Below, piece after piece: positions 31,256-39,647 of a stretch of DNA of 48,808 bases. Positions within the stretch are counted from its first letter, which is position 1, and the number at the start of each line of letters is the position of its first letter. Source of the DNA: Selenomonadaceae bacterium (GTDB lineage Bacteria; Bacillota; Negativicutes; Selenomonadales; Selenomonadaceae). The translations under genes and the position numbers were made by a program. Where the stretch lies: assembly GCA_017427545.1 (NCBI GenBank), contig JAFRSO010000026.1, forward strand, positions 1 through 48,808, written 5' to 3'. The notes under the pieces are model-generated. The model saw only the letters and a program-made list of their open reading frames with translations. It did no database searches and was not told where the DNA came from.

Positions 31256-34163
31256 ACGTCGCCCATTTCATCAGCAAAGATTCTTCCTCTTCAGCACTAA
31301 GCACGCCGCCGGCAATCATTTTCTGCGCAACATCTCTGGCCTTAGCAAAATCGCTGAACGAATCGTAGTAAATATTTTGCAGCTCATGGAAAAGTTTTTC
31401 TGCATCATCGAAAGAACGTTGCGGCAAATTATTCACGGCGCGGCGGTCACAAATCATGCCGATAGCCAAAATGCAAACGCTAAGCTCGACGCTGTTAAGC
31501 CTTTCCGAACGAATCACCTTGCACAATTCAGCAACAACTTGCTCACGTTTGATTGAGGAATTTGTCGGACGTCCGTCGAGTTTAAAGGCAACTCCCAAGG
31601 CGTGTGCTGAAATTTGTATCGCGGAAGTCGGCGCGCCCGTCAAAACTTTTGCGCAATCTTTTTTGAACTCGTAATAAATCCAATCAACTTCGGTTTTCGT
31701 AATGGCGTGCGTGTAAAGATTCGCCATGCGGAATTTTTCGTTGTTGTGAAGGTTGACGAGCAGGGCAATATCCTCCTCACTGCCGCACATCGACAACGTA
31801 TAAACGCATTGAATTTTGGTATTCATCTTCAAGCCGCGACCGAGTCCGATACCGGGATTGTAAAGCTCTTCGTCAAGCTGATATAAACACAATCGGGCAA
31901 GGCGTCTTTTCTGTTGAGCAGTCCAATTCGCACCGATTTTCCTGGCAATGATGACGCAACGAAGTTTGAAACTTTCCTCACGAGAATTTTTCACGTCGTC
32001 GAACATTTGCAGGAGTGGTTCGGCAAATTCTCTGTGATTGCTCGCCGCCAAAATCGTGTTGACGTTGAGTTTGAGTGTTGCGGAGAATTTGACATTAGCC
32101 TCTTTATTTCTGCGGCGGAAAGCCTCGTCGACATTTTGGCACAGTGAACGAATCGTATTGAGCTGGGCACGCGGATTGACTTTCCCGCCGAATCGTGCAA
32201 TTAATTTCGTCTTCGGACCTTTCTCAACGCCCGTGGCAATAGAAATCGTCGCCGTACCGTGATCCATCAATTCAAGCCCGCGTTCATCTCGACAAGTCGC
32301 CGCGTCCATGCGAATAATTTTATCTTCGTCCATAAAAATGCTGAACGTGACGAAAATATCACCGCTCATGCGCGAATATCTTTCGGGGAATTCGATATTT
32401 CCCTTGGCGATGATTCGATAATTGCCGTCGGCCTCGCAACGGGCAATCGGCACGCTGATAACATTTTTGCCGGGCGGAAGTCGAAAACCTGTAAATCTTT
32501 CGGAGGTGTACGGCAACTCTTTACCCGCCGGAATAATTTCTTCATAATTGCCGCCGAATGTAACCAGATAAAAACTTTCATTGAGGATATTGCTGCCGAA
32601 TACGACGCCGATTGAACGATCAGCCGCAGTGATATGACGCGCGTTTGGAAAATTTCTCTGCGTCAAGAAACTCGGACGAGTATTTTGTCTGGAATAGGAT
32701 AATGGAGGTGGCGGAGGCAATTTGACGGGCGATTTTTCGGGCAAGTCATTTTTAATTTCTTCGGCAAGTTCTTTATCGTATTTGTGCAAAAAATAATGAT
32801 AGACCGCCGCACCTCGTGCAACTGCCTGGTCGGGGTCAAGGGCAATAATCGGATCGAATCCGAAAAATTTCTTCAGCCGATTGATAACCATATAAAATCT
32901 CGACATGCCGCCATTCATAATCACGGCGTCGACGCGGACGTTTTCTGTGCCGAGTTTATCGGAAGCTTTCTTGAGCACGTCGAGAATCGGCAGGATAATA
33001 TTTTTCTGCTTGCCGAATTTTTCTGTGACTGCGGCGAGATTTTTATAATCGTCAAATTTCAAATCTTCGCCCATGAAATCGCGCCAAATATCCTCCAACT
33101 GCGCGGCGGTAAAGCTGTCACCGTAAGCATAACCGGTCGTGCCGATATTGCCGCCGATAGGATAATCTTCCTCCTCGTCCCACCAACCCGAATTGTCACC
33201 GCCGAACGCGTCACTTTTCTGCGCGCTGACTTCCAATTTCAAATTCTCCGCATAATTTATCAGCTGGCTCATAACTCCTTTCTCTTCATGGCGGATTTTT
33301 TGAACTATTTCGGAATGCGCAGCGTATTGATTCAAATAGTGCTTAAACATCGATTCGGCAAGGCATAAATCAAAATCATCACCGCCGAGGAGTGTGTATC
33401 GGTTCGTGGCAATGTCTTGAACTTTCAAAATTTCGGGGGCGTCTTCGCGACGAGAAATTTCATGCAAAGTTATATCGAGTGTGCCGCCGCCCAGGTCGAA
33501 AACCATTACATTTTTTTTCGAGCTTAAATCCAAAATTTGCGCGGCAATTTCTCCGTTGCGAACTTGATTTATAAAATCGTAAATTACTGCACGCGGTTCC
33601 GACAAGAGAATTTGTCTGGGTGAACCGTCCGCCTTCCGAATTTTTATTCCGGCAAGTTCAGCAGCTTTAAGCGTCGCTTGCCTCATGATGAAATCAAAAT
33701 TCGCGGGCACCGTTATAATTGCGTCGTCGATTTTCTCCACGTGATAAATTTTTGCGGCATTTCTAAGCATGTGCTCCAAAATTCTTGACGAGACTTGAGC
33801 GGGTGTTTTGTCGGGAATATTTGACGATAGCCCTTCGGCGAATTCATTACCCATCTGACTTTTGATTGACTTGGCGACGAGATATGGTCGAAGCGGATAG
33901 CGTCCCTTCGCGAAGTCACCGACAATCGGTTGATAATTTTTTTCGTCGTTGTAATAAACACAGCTCGGCAAAATCGGACTTTTCTTCAGCGTAAATTTCG
34001 CGCCCGCTCCGGCATTGTACATATCAACCGCCCTGTCCAGGTCAACAACTTTGCTGACGATATTCCCGTTAGGGCGAATGTTCACTGTTGCCAAAACTGA
34101 ATTTGTCGTGCCCAGGTCTATACCCACGCACAAATCGTTATGCTCTTCATCGTTAATAATCAT
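31254..34163 (-). CDS. Large non-canonical Hsp70 (DnaK-like) chaperone
   Basis: 969 residues from ATG 34163 (AAAGGAG upstream; an ATG at 34181 starts before that site), far longer than DnaK (~610-640). ATPase motifs are present: CVGIDLGTTNS, ITVPANF, MVFDLGGGTLD and VIMNGGMSRF (canonical GGS/T-R here GGMSR), then AVARGAAVYHY. An acidic/Trp/Gly insert (GWWDEEEDYPIGGN) lies in lobe II. A beta-rich segment with SERFTGFRLPPGKN looks like a reduced substrate-binding domain. The last ~300 residues are alpha-helical, HEAT-like (SFKLRCVIIARKIGANW...), absent in DnaK. It follows a GrpE-like gene, implying a private exchange factor. Confidence 0.88.
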   Translation of the reverse strand: MIINDEEHNDLCVGIDLGTTNSVLATVNIRPNGNIVSKVVDLDRAVDMYNAGAGAKFTLKKSPILPSCVYYNDEKNYQPIVGDFAKGRYPLRPYLVAKSIKSQMGNEFAEGLSSNIPDKTPAQVSSRILEHMLRNAAKIYHVEKIDDAIITVPANFDFIMRQATLKAAELAGIKIRKADGSPRQILLSEPRAVIYDFINQVRNGEIAAQILDLSSKKNVMVFDLGGGTLDITLHEISRREDAPEILKVQDIATNRYTLLGGDDFDLCLAESMFKHYLNQYAAHSEIVQKIRHEEKGVMSQLINYAENLKLEVSAQKSDAFGGDNSGWWDEEEDYPIGGNIGTTGYAYGDSFTAAQLEDIWRDFMGEDLKFDDYKNLAAVTEKFGKQKNIILPILDVLKKASDKLGTENVRVDAVIMNGGMSRFYMVINRLKKFFGFDPIIALDPDQAVARGAAVYHYFLHKYDKELAEEIKNDLPEKSPVKLPPPPPLSYSRQNTRPSFLTQRNFPNARHITAADRSIGVVFGSNILNESFYLVTFGGNYEEIIPAGKELPYTSERFTGFRLPPGKNVISVPIARCEADGNYRIIAKGNIEFPERYSRMSGDIFVTFSIFMDEDKIIRMDAATCRDERGLELMDHGTATISIATGVEKGPKTKLIARFGGKVNPRAQLNTIRSLCQNVDEAFRRRNKEANVKFSATLKLNVNTILAASNHREFAEPLLQMFDDVKNSREESFKLRCVIIARKIGANWTAQQKRRLARLCLYQLDEELYNPGIGLGRGLKMNTKIQCVYTLSMCGSEEDIALLVNLHNNEKFRMANLYTHAITKTEVDWIYYEFKKDCAKVLTGAPTSAIQISAHALGVAFKLDGRPTNSSIKREQVVAELCKVIRSERLNSVELSVCILAIGMICDRRAVNNLPQRSFDDAEKLFHELQNIYYDSFSDFAKARDVAQKMIAGGVLSAEEEESLLMKWAT

Positions 34164-34180
34164 GAAAAAATCTCCTTTCA

Positions 34181-34231
34181 TTAGGAACTAGGAACTGGGA
34201 ATTAGTTTCTAATCACTAATCACTAATCACT
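34181..34231. repeat. Heptamer repeat tract at the GrpE-like gene stop
   Basis: Minus strand: GTGATTAGTGATTAG codes VISD plus stop of the GrpE-like protein, then more TAGTGAT units, then TAGGAAC-type units on the opposite strand up to the Hsp70 ribosome site. Confidence 0.85.
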
Positions 34232-35289
34232 TCCTTAAGCCGCGGACGTGAAATTTGAACGTCCTTATTTTTATAAATCCAGCCGGGCGAAAGAACTTTG
34301 ACGCGCTTGACTTCGGTCGTGTTGAGGAAGGGCGAGCCTTCATAATCGCAACTCTCAACCTCTTCAAGGCGCATATCCTTAACCACGCCGGGCTTCAAAA
34401 TCGGATTGATCTCACTGTCACGAATGAACTGCGCGAACCGCTCAATCAAAATGAACAGGCCGCCGATTTCGGGCGGGAGCTGGACTTTTTCCTTGCGCAA
34501 CTGACGGACGCCGTTACGCGCATTTAAAACCTCGTCGAGAATGCAGCCGTACTTTTCCGAATTGAGCCGCGAGAAAAATTCAACTAAATCATCTTGATGA
34601 CTTTCCTTAATGCGGGCGTCGAACTCGTCCTGCAAATCTTTGAGCAACATATCAGAGCGGTTGAGCATGTTTTCAAGCAACTCAATCTTGTCCTGCTGCG
34701 AATCTTTTTTATCAGACTTGCCGCCATTTTTCGGTTTGACGCAAATATTTTTGAGGAAGTCGCTGGCGTCGTAAAGAAAATGCTTCATGTAGACGTTGCC
34801 AAATTTTTCAATCGTATCAGCATCAGTGCCGCTGTCCAATTCGGGGTGCTTGACGTAAAGCATCAGACAGGCAATGCGCTCCTGAATTTTATAGCGGTCG
34901 TCGTCACGAGTGTGAATAACTTTGTTGCGAAGTGCCAAATAATCATCAAAATCTTTCTGCTTGCGAGATTCGAGAGCCTTCGCGAACGCGTCAACGGTAT
35001 CCTCCGCCCAATTAAGCAACTCGGCGCGTTTCTGCTGATAGCTCAATCGATTGGACTTGAGAATTTTGATAATGTCTTCGTTGTCCAAATTTGTCTTGTA
35101 GCGGCTGTTCATGATTTCGGCGCATTGACGCGGGCCGGAGCCTTTATCCTCACAGAAAACTTTAATGACGCGGTTGCCCATAATGTATTCGTCGTAAGAG
35201 GCGGCCGAAAGATTTTTGACCTTGCGTTCAATGGCCTTGTGCAAATTTTCGATAAATCTTTTCATTGACGGATCGCTGATGTTTATCAT
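34216..35289 (-). CDS. GrpE-like nucleotide exchange factor with extended N-terminal domain
   Basis: 357 residues, about twice normal GrpE. The N-terminal ~190 residues form a helical domain of unknown function (SAASYDEYIMGNRVIKVFCE, YLALRNKVIHTRDDDRYKIQ). A charged linker (about 193-208) leads to a long helix (IELLENMLNRSDMLLKDLQD) and a small C-terminal beta domain, VKVLSPGWIYKNKDVQISRP, which matches the G-Y/W-x-x-K...R-P end of GrpE. AAGGAGG precedes the ATG. Between an MBL-fold gene and a large Hsp70 gene on the same strand, so exchange-factor function is well supported by context. VISD at the C-terminus is repeat-encoded. Confidence 0.72.
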   Translation of the reverse strand: MINISDPSMKRFIENLHKAIERKVKNLSAASYDEYIMGNRVIKVFCEDKGSGPRQCAEIMNSRYKTNLDNEDIIKILKSNRLSYQQKRAELLNWAEDTVDAFAKALESRKQKDFDDYLALRNKVIHTRDDDRYKIQERIACLMLYVKHPELDSGTDADTIEKFGNVYMKHFLYDASDFLKNICVKPKNGGKSDKKDSQQDKIELLENMLNRSDMLLKDLQDEFDARIKESHQDDLVEFFSRLNSEKYGCILDEVLNARNGVRQLRKEKVQLPPEIGGLFILIERFAQFIRDSEINPILKPGVVKDMRLEEVESCDYEGSPFLNTTEVKRVKVLSPGWIYKNKDVQISRPRLKEVISD

Positions 35290-35307
35290 TTAAAAAATTC
35301 CTCCTTG

Positions 35308-36414
35308 CTAAAGTTCGAAAGGTTCGCCCGTCTTCGGGAAAATAAAACTCGTCCGTGAATCGGGGTCGTTAATCAAAACTTGTTCGAGGGTCGTGTTTGA
35401 GTGAAAAATTTTATCGGGCGGGCTGTGGACTACGACGCAAATTTTCGGATTGACTTGGCGGACGAAATCAACCGTCGCGGCAAAATCGTCGTGCAATGAA
35501 AAATCGCCGTTCAAAATTTCCAAGCCCGTATGCATTGGCGGCGGCCTCGTCGACAAGATAACGTGCGGTCCTTGAGGAAATGCGCTTAACGGATGATTTT
35601 GTTCGCGCATTATCGGAATATGAACATTTTCAAAGCGGTGGACAATTCTCATAACGCGGTCGTCGATAAAAATTTCAGCTTGCGGCAAAAATTTATTAAT
35701 CAGCGTGATGAGTTCAACGCCCTTGCTGATTTGCGTGACTTGACAGTAAACGGATTTGCCGTAGCGGAGTGCGAAGTAAATTTTGCGGAGAATTTTTTTC
35801 AGGGCGGAATCACTGTCGCCGAATCGTCGATAATTGGGGTGGCGGGCATGTAATCCGCACAAAATTAAAATATCAATCTTGACGGGCGGCAGGAGTGCAG
35901 AGCCTACGAGTTGCGTCGGGAAAGTTGAGTAATCGCCCGTGTACAAAATATTTTTCCCGCGAAAATTTATCAGCGTCATCATTGCGCCGGGGATATGTCC
36001 CGCTTGATGAAAACTTATTTTGAGGTGCGGCAACGGAATTTTTTGCAGGAAGGCGACGCTTGAAATGTTCCCTTCAATGCGGGCGAATCGTTCCTCCAAC
36101 TGCGCGGATAAAATTTCTCGCGTCAAGTCAGTCATGTAAACGGCGGCGCGTTCATTCAGCTCCAAAAAATCCGGCAAGGCTGCGGAGTGATCAAGATGTG
36201 CGTGAGATAAAAAAATATGCGACACTTGATGAAAATCTTGCAGATATGGCGTGTTGAGCAGGGCGGAAAATTGCGGCGTGAATTTTATTCCGTGAGTCGA
36301 ACCGCAACCGCAATCGAGCAAAATATTATTTTCGCCGAGCTTGAGGAAGTAACAGCTTGCGCCGACCTCCTGCGCTCCGCCCAGTGGCATGAAAATTATT
36401 TTCCCACTCGCCAC
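35308..36414 (-). CDS. MBL-fold (beta-CASP/YSH1-like) hydrolase
   Basis: 368 residues from a GTG at 36414, six bases after GGAGGTG; an in-frame ATG at 36432 lies upstream of that site. Zinc ligands: HAHLDH (71-76), then HQAGHIPGA (second-site His) and ILYTGDYS (Asp). This is the RNA-processing exonuclease/CPSF-like branch of the metallo-beta-lactamases. The C-terminal HDDFAATVDFVRQVNPKICVVVHS gives the late His. Substrate could be RNA or a small ester. First gene of a three-gene minus-strand unit with the GrpE-like (19-base gap) and Hsp70 genes; the functional link is unknown. Confidence 0.8.
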   Translation of the reverse strand: MASGKIIFMPLGGAQEVGASCYFLKLGENNILLDCGCGSTHGIKFTPQFSALLNTPYLQDFHQVSHIFLSHAHLDHSAALPDFLELNERAAVYMTDLTREILSAQLEERFARIEGNISSVAFLQKIPLPHLKISFHQAGHIPGAMMTLINFRGKNILYTGDYSTFPTQLVGSALLPPVKIDILILCGLHARHPNYRRFGDSDSALKKILRKIYFALRYGKSVYCQVTQISKGVELITLINKFLPQAEIFIDDRVMRIVHRFENVHIPIMREQNHPLSAFPQGPHVILSTRPPPMHTGLEILNGDFSLHDDFAATVDFVRQVNPKICVVVHSPPDKIFHSNTTLEQVLINDPDSRTSFIFPKTGEPFEL

Positions 36415-36451
36415 ATTGAACACCTCCGCCATAATGATATCAAAAAAACTT

Positions 36452-36480
36452 TCGACACGCAAAAAAACTTGTGATATAAT
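36452..36480 (+). promoter_or_regulatory. tatAC promoter
   Basis: TCGACA (36452-36457), 17-base spacer, TATAAT (36475-36480), followed by TTGGAGAG and the tatA ATG at 36509. Divergent from the MBL/Hsp70 unit. Confidence 0.7.
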
Positions 36481-36508
36481 CGTAAAAAATTTTTGGAGAG
36501 TGATTCTT

Positions 36509-36715
36509 ATGTTTGGAATTGGCGTCCCCGAACTCATTTTGATTTTGATTATCGGCTTGGTAGTCTTCGGCCCCGGCAAACTTCCCGGCGTCGGCAAGGC
36601 ACTTGGACAGAGCATTAAGGAATTCAAGCAGGCAAATTCCGACGATGATAAAACCGTCGACGTTACCGAGCAGAAAAAACTTGAAGCCTCCAAAGTCGAC
36701 ACGGAGAAGAAATGA
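36509..36715 (+). CDS. tatA: Twin-arginine translocase subunit TatA
   Basis: 68 residues: MFGIGVPELILILIIGLVVF is the membrane helix, with the FGPGKLP hinge and an amphipathic helix (GVGKALGQSIKEFKQA), then a charged tail. TatA oligomers form the pore for folded Tat substrates. GGAGAG precedes the ATG at 36509. Overlaps tatC by four bases; no tatB, as is normal in Firmicutes. Confidence 0.95.
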   Translation: MFGIGVPELILILIIGLVVFGPGKLPGVGKALGQSIKEFKQANSDDDKTVDVTEQKKLEASKVDTEKK

Positions 36716-37455
36716 CCGATAAAGAAAAAAATTCCGCGCAGGAAGTTCCGCCCGAAGATGACGGCACAATGAGTTTGACGGCTCATCTTGAGGAACTTCG
36801 CTCGCGTATCATAAAATCTTTGCTGGCAATCGTATTCGGCAGTTGCGTCGCATATCTTTTCCTAGACGAGATAACCAATTTGTTGACACTCCCGGTCGGC
36901 AAACTCTATTACATGAAACCGGGCGAAGCATTTTTCACGTATCTTAAAATCGACATCGCGGCGGGATTTTTAATCGCCCTGCCGATAATTTTTTATCACG
37001 CGTGGAAATTTTTTCTGCCCGCACTCACCGTAAATGAACGAGCAGTTTTGGGAATACTCGTGCCCGCGTCGGTAGCATTATTTTTCACGGGGCTGGCATT
37101 TTCATTTTTCCTAATCTTGCCGACTGCACTAAAATTTTTTATGGGCTTCGGTCAGGAGTCGGAAAATCTTCAGACGCTGTTTTCATTCGGCAGCTATTTC
37201 GAGTTCGTGATACTGTTCGTCTTGCCATTCGGATTTGTATTCGAGTTGCCGCTGATTATAATCGTCCTGGGCAAGCTCGGAGTTTTAACCAGCGAGAAAT
37301 TGGGCAAGTATCGCCGTTACGTATTTTTCTTTTCATTCGTAATAGGCGCACTCGTCACATCGCCCGATATCATCACTCAAATAGCCGTGGCAATCCCAGT
37401 GATTTTACTCTACGAAGTCGGCTATTTGGTCGTGAAATATGTTTTGCGGAAATAA
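36712..37455 (+). CDS. tatC: Twin-arginine translocase subunit TatC
   Basis: 247 residues with six hydrophobic helices. MSLTAHLEELRSRIIKSLLA is the conserved HLxELRxR signal-recognition N-terminus; YMKPGEAFFTYLKI and FGFVFELPLIIIVLGKLG are diagnostic. It binds twin-arginine signals and recruits TatA. Coupled to tatA by an ATGA overlap. No obvious Tat substrate in the window. Confidence 0.96.
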   Translation: MTDKEKNSAQEVPPEDDGTMSLTAHLEELRSRIIKSLLAIVFGSCVAYLFLDEITNLLTLPVGKLYYMKPGEAFFTYLKIDIAAGFLIALPIIFYHAWKFFLPALTVNERAVLGILVPASVALFFTGLAFSFFLILPTALKFFMGFGQESENLQTLFSFGSYFEFVILFVLPFGFVFELPLIIIVLGKLGVLTSEKLGKYRRYVFFFSFVIGALVTSPDIITQIAVAIPVILLYEVGYLVVKYVLRK

Positions 37456-37478
37456 AAAACTCCACTTGCGCGGAGCTA
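37454..37478 (-). terminator. Terminator downstream of hicB
   Basis: Minus strand CTCCGC-GCAA-GTGGAG stem followed by TTTTTTATT. It separates the convergent tatC and hicAB genes. Confidence 0.7.
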
Positions 37479-37482
37479 TGAT

Positions 37483-37911
37483 TTAAATCGAGTTTTGAAT
37501 TTTTTCGACGACAAGCCGCTCAACCCAAGGTATCGGTCGGCTTGTACCGTTGAACCAATTTTGAACAGTATGATATGGCGCACCCAAAAGGTCAGCTGTC
37601 TGTTTGATGTTAAGACCCGCTTTCTTCGCCGCATATCTGACGGTATGAAAATATTTCTCTGTGTCGAATTCGATAACGTTGACTATCGCGCCTTCGGGAT
37701 AATCGCTTAAATCAAGTTCGGATGGTTTTGAAGGCTTCGGATAATCTTTTTCGTCAAGTCCGTCAAGCCACGTGCCCATTGCGTCCACAATCCAAAACAT
37801 TGCGTCGGACAAATCTTCGCCCTGCGTCAAGCAACCCTGCAAGTCGGGAACGAGCGCGATAAAATTTTTTTCTCCGAAGTAAAATACCGTCGGATAGTAA
37901 TGTTTTGCCAT
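37483..37911 (-). CDS. hicB: HicB-type antitoxin with C-terminal helix-turn-helix
   Basis: 142 residues from the ATG at 37911. The N-terminus YYPTVFYFGEKNFIALVPDL with GCLTQGEDLSDAMFWIVDAM is the partly degraded RNase H-like HicB fold that blocks HicA. The C-terminal NIKQTADLLGAPYHTVQNWF is a helix-turn-helix for autoregulation. Follows hicA by 15 bases with its own GAGGT site. A type II toxin-antitoxin pair. Confidence 0.88.
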   Translation of the reverse strand: MAKHYYPTVFYFGEKNFIALVPDLQGCLTQGEDLSDAMFWIVDAMGTWLDGLDEKDYPKPSKPSELDLSDYPEGAIVNVIEFDTEKYFHTVRYAAKKAGLNIKQTADLLGAPYHTVQNWFNGTSRPIPWVERLVVEKIQNSI

Positions 37912-37926
37912 TTGAATCAACCTCGC

Positions 37927-38121
37927 TTATTTTTTCAAGCCCGCTTGTTTAAGTATAGCGTATTCCAATGATTTATCAAGTTCGGATTTGCTCATTGGTA
38001 CTTCGGTTATACGGTTTGTTATCGGATTCTTCATCTTTTGATGACTGCCTTTGCCGCCTTGTACTTTTTGAAAGCCGTTTCGTTGAAGATATCGAATCAT
38101 TTCTTTAGGTGTCATGGGCAT
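37927..38121 (-). CDS. hicA: HicA-type mRNA interferase toxin
   Basis: 64 residues from ATG 38121 (AAGGGGG eight bases upstream); an upstream in-frame ATG at 38145 overlaps the promoter. MTPKEMIRYLQRNGFQKVQG and GKGSHQKMKNP form the dsRBD-like fold with the catalytic His27. It cleaves mRNA in the absence of HicB. Toxin first, antitoxin second is the normal order. Confidence 0.92.
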   Translation of the reverse strand: MPMTPKEMIRYLQRNGFQKVQGGKGSHQKMKNPITNRITEVPMSKSELDKSLEYAILKQAGLKK

Positions 38122-38144
38122 TGAAATTTCCCCCTTCACATGCA

Positions 38145-38172
38145 TTTATACACAACGAAAAATTTTTGTCAA
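38145..38172 (-). promoter_or_regulatory. hicAB promoter
   Basis: Minus strand TTGACA (38167-38172), 16-base spacer, TATAAA (38145-38150). Close to consensus, and close to the divergent ubiD start, so HicB binding could affect both. Confidence 0.8.
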
Positions 38173-38188
38173 TAAAGGAGATGACGCC

Positions 38189-39646
38189 TTGGCTTATAAA
38201 GATTTACGAGAATTCATTGCCGAACTTGAACGCAGAAATTTGCTCAAGCGCATAAAAGTTCCCGTCGACGCGGAACTTGAGATAACTGAAATTACTGACC
38301 GCGTGTCGAAGTTCAAAGACAGTCGCAACGTCGCTTTGCTGTTTGAAAATGTTCGCGGCTATGATATGCCCGTCCTCATGAACGCGTTCGGAAGTTATGA
38401 GCGCATGGCTCTGGCATTGGGCGTGGAAAAATTGGACGACGCCGCTGATGATATCCGCGAAATTATGAAGCTGCCGTATCTGTCGTTCAAGAACCGCTCA
38501 AATATTTTTTCAATCGTCTCAACCGCGCACAAAGCGATTAACTTTCCAAAGTACGTCAAAAATGCTCCCTGTCAAGAAGTCGTCGAAGTCAATCCGTCGC
38601 TGGATAAAATTCCAATCCTCAAGTGCTGGCCGAAAGATGGCGGAGCTTTCGTGACGTTGCCGCTGGTCTTCACGAAAAATCCCACAACCGGTAAACGTAA
38701 TGTCGGCATGTATCGTCTGCAAAAATACGACGCTCGGACAACCGGTATGCATTGGCATATTCACAAGAACGGCGCAGAAAATTTCCGTGACGCAAAAACT
38801 CTCGGCACAAATAAAATCGAAGCCGCCGTTGCAATCGGCACTGATCCCGTCGTCACTTACGCCGCAACTGCACCACTTCCCCGCGACGTTGACGAAATGG
38901 TTTTTGCCGGCTTCTTGAGGAAAAAATCCGTTGAGCTGACCAAATGTAAAACCGTTGACTTGGAAGTTCCCGCGACTGCCGAAATTATTTTGGAAGGTTA
39001 CGTTTCTACTGATGAATTGCGCCGCGAAGGGCCTTTTGGCGACCACACCGGCTATTATTCCCTGGCCGATGATTACCCCGTCTTCCACGTCACGTGCATT
39101 ACTCACCGCAAAAATCCGATTTACTTCGCGACCGTCGTAGGTAAGCCGCCTATGGAAGATTGCTACATGGCCAAGGCGACTGAAAGAATTTTTCTGCCAC
39201 TCCTGCAACAACTTCTGCCCGAAATCGTCGATATAAACATGCCGCTCGAAGGCGTCTTCCATGATTGCGTTATCGTCTCGATAAAAAAACAATTCCCCAT
39301 GCACGCCCGAAAAGTTATGCACGCGCTGTGGGGATTGGGGCAGATGATGAACGTCAAAATGATTGTCGTCGTTGATTCGCATGTTGACGTTCAGGATTTG
39401 AGCGAAGTGGCATGGAGAGTTTTCAACAACATTGACGCCGAACACGATTTGGAAATTGTTCACGGGCCGCTTGATGTTCTCGACCACTCGTCGCCGTATG
39501 CAAAATGGGGCGCGAAACTCGGCATTGACGCGACAAAAACTTGGGCGGAGGAAGGTCACTCCCGCGAATGGCCGGACGAAATTGAAATGTCGCCCGAAGT
39601 CAAAGCGCGCGTAAATAACATTTGGAATTCATTGGGGTTGGATTGA
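38189..39646 (+). CDS. ubiD: UbiD family prFMN-dependent decarboxylase
   Basis: 485 residues from the TTG at 38189, eight bases after AAAGGAG; a nearby ATG is out of frame and an upstream in-frame start overlaps hicA. DLREFIAELERRNLLKRIKV is the usual UbiD start. RLQKYDARTTGMHWHIHKNG and STDELRREGPFGDHTGYYS carry the prFMN/metal contacts and the catalytic Glu-Arg-Glu set. It decarboxylates an aromatic or polyprenyl-aromatic acid, likely in menaquinone synthesis or aromatic catabolism. The prFMN synthase UbiX is not adjacent. Confidence 0.92.
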   Translation: MAYKDLREFIAELERRNLLKRIKVPVDAELEITEITDRVSKFKDSRNVALLFENVRGYDMPVLMNAFGSYERMALALGVEKLDDAADDIREIMKLPYLSFKNRSNIFSIVSTAHKAINFPKYVKNAPCQEVVEVNPSLDKIPILKCWPKDGGAFVTLPLVFTKNPTTGKRNVGMYRLQKYDARTTGMHWHIHKNGAENFRDAKTLGTNKIEAAVAIGTDPVVTYAATAPLPRDVDEMVFAGFLRKKSVELTKCKTVDLEVPATAEIILEGYVSTDELRREGPFGDHTGYYSLADDYPVFHVTCITHRKNPIYFATVVGKPPMEDCYMAKATERIFLPLLQQLLPEIVDINMPLEGVFHDCVIVSIKKQFPMHARKVMHALWGLGQMMNVKMIVVVDSHVDVQDLSEVAWRVFNNIDAEHDLEIVHGPLDVLDHSSPYAKWGAKLGIDATKTWAEEGHSREWPDEIEMSPEVKARVNNIWNSLGLD

Positions 39647-39647
39647 C

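Noticed and set aside
36432..36786. Long N-terminal extension of the MBL protein
   Set aside because: It runs antisense across tatA and its promoter; GGAGGTG before the GTG at 36414 marks the real start.
38114..38188. Upstream start of ubiD overlapping hicA
   Set aside because: It would cross the hicAB promoter; AAAGGAG is spaced for the TTG at 38189.
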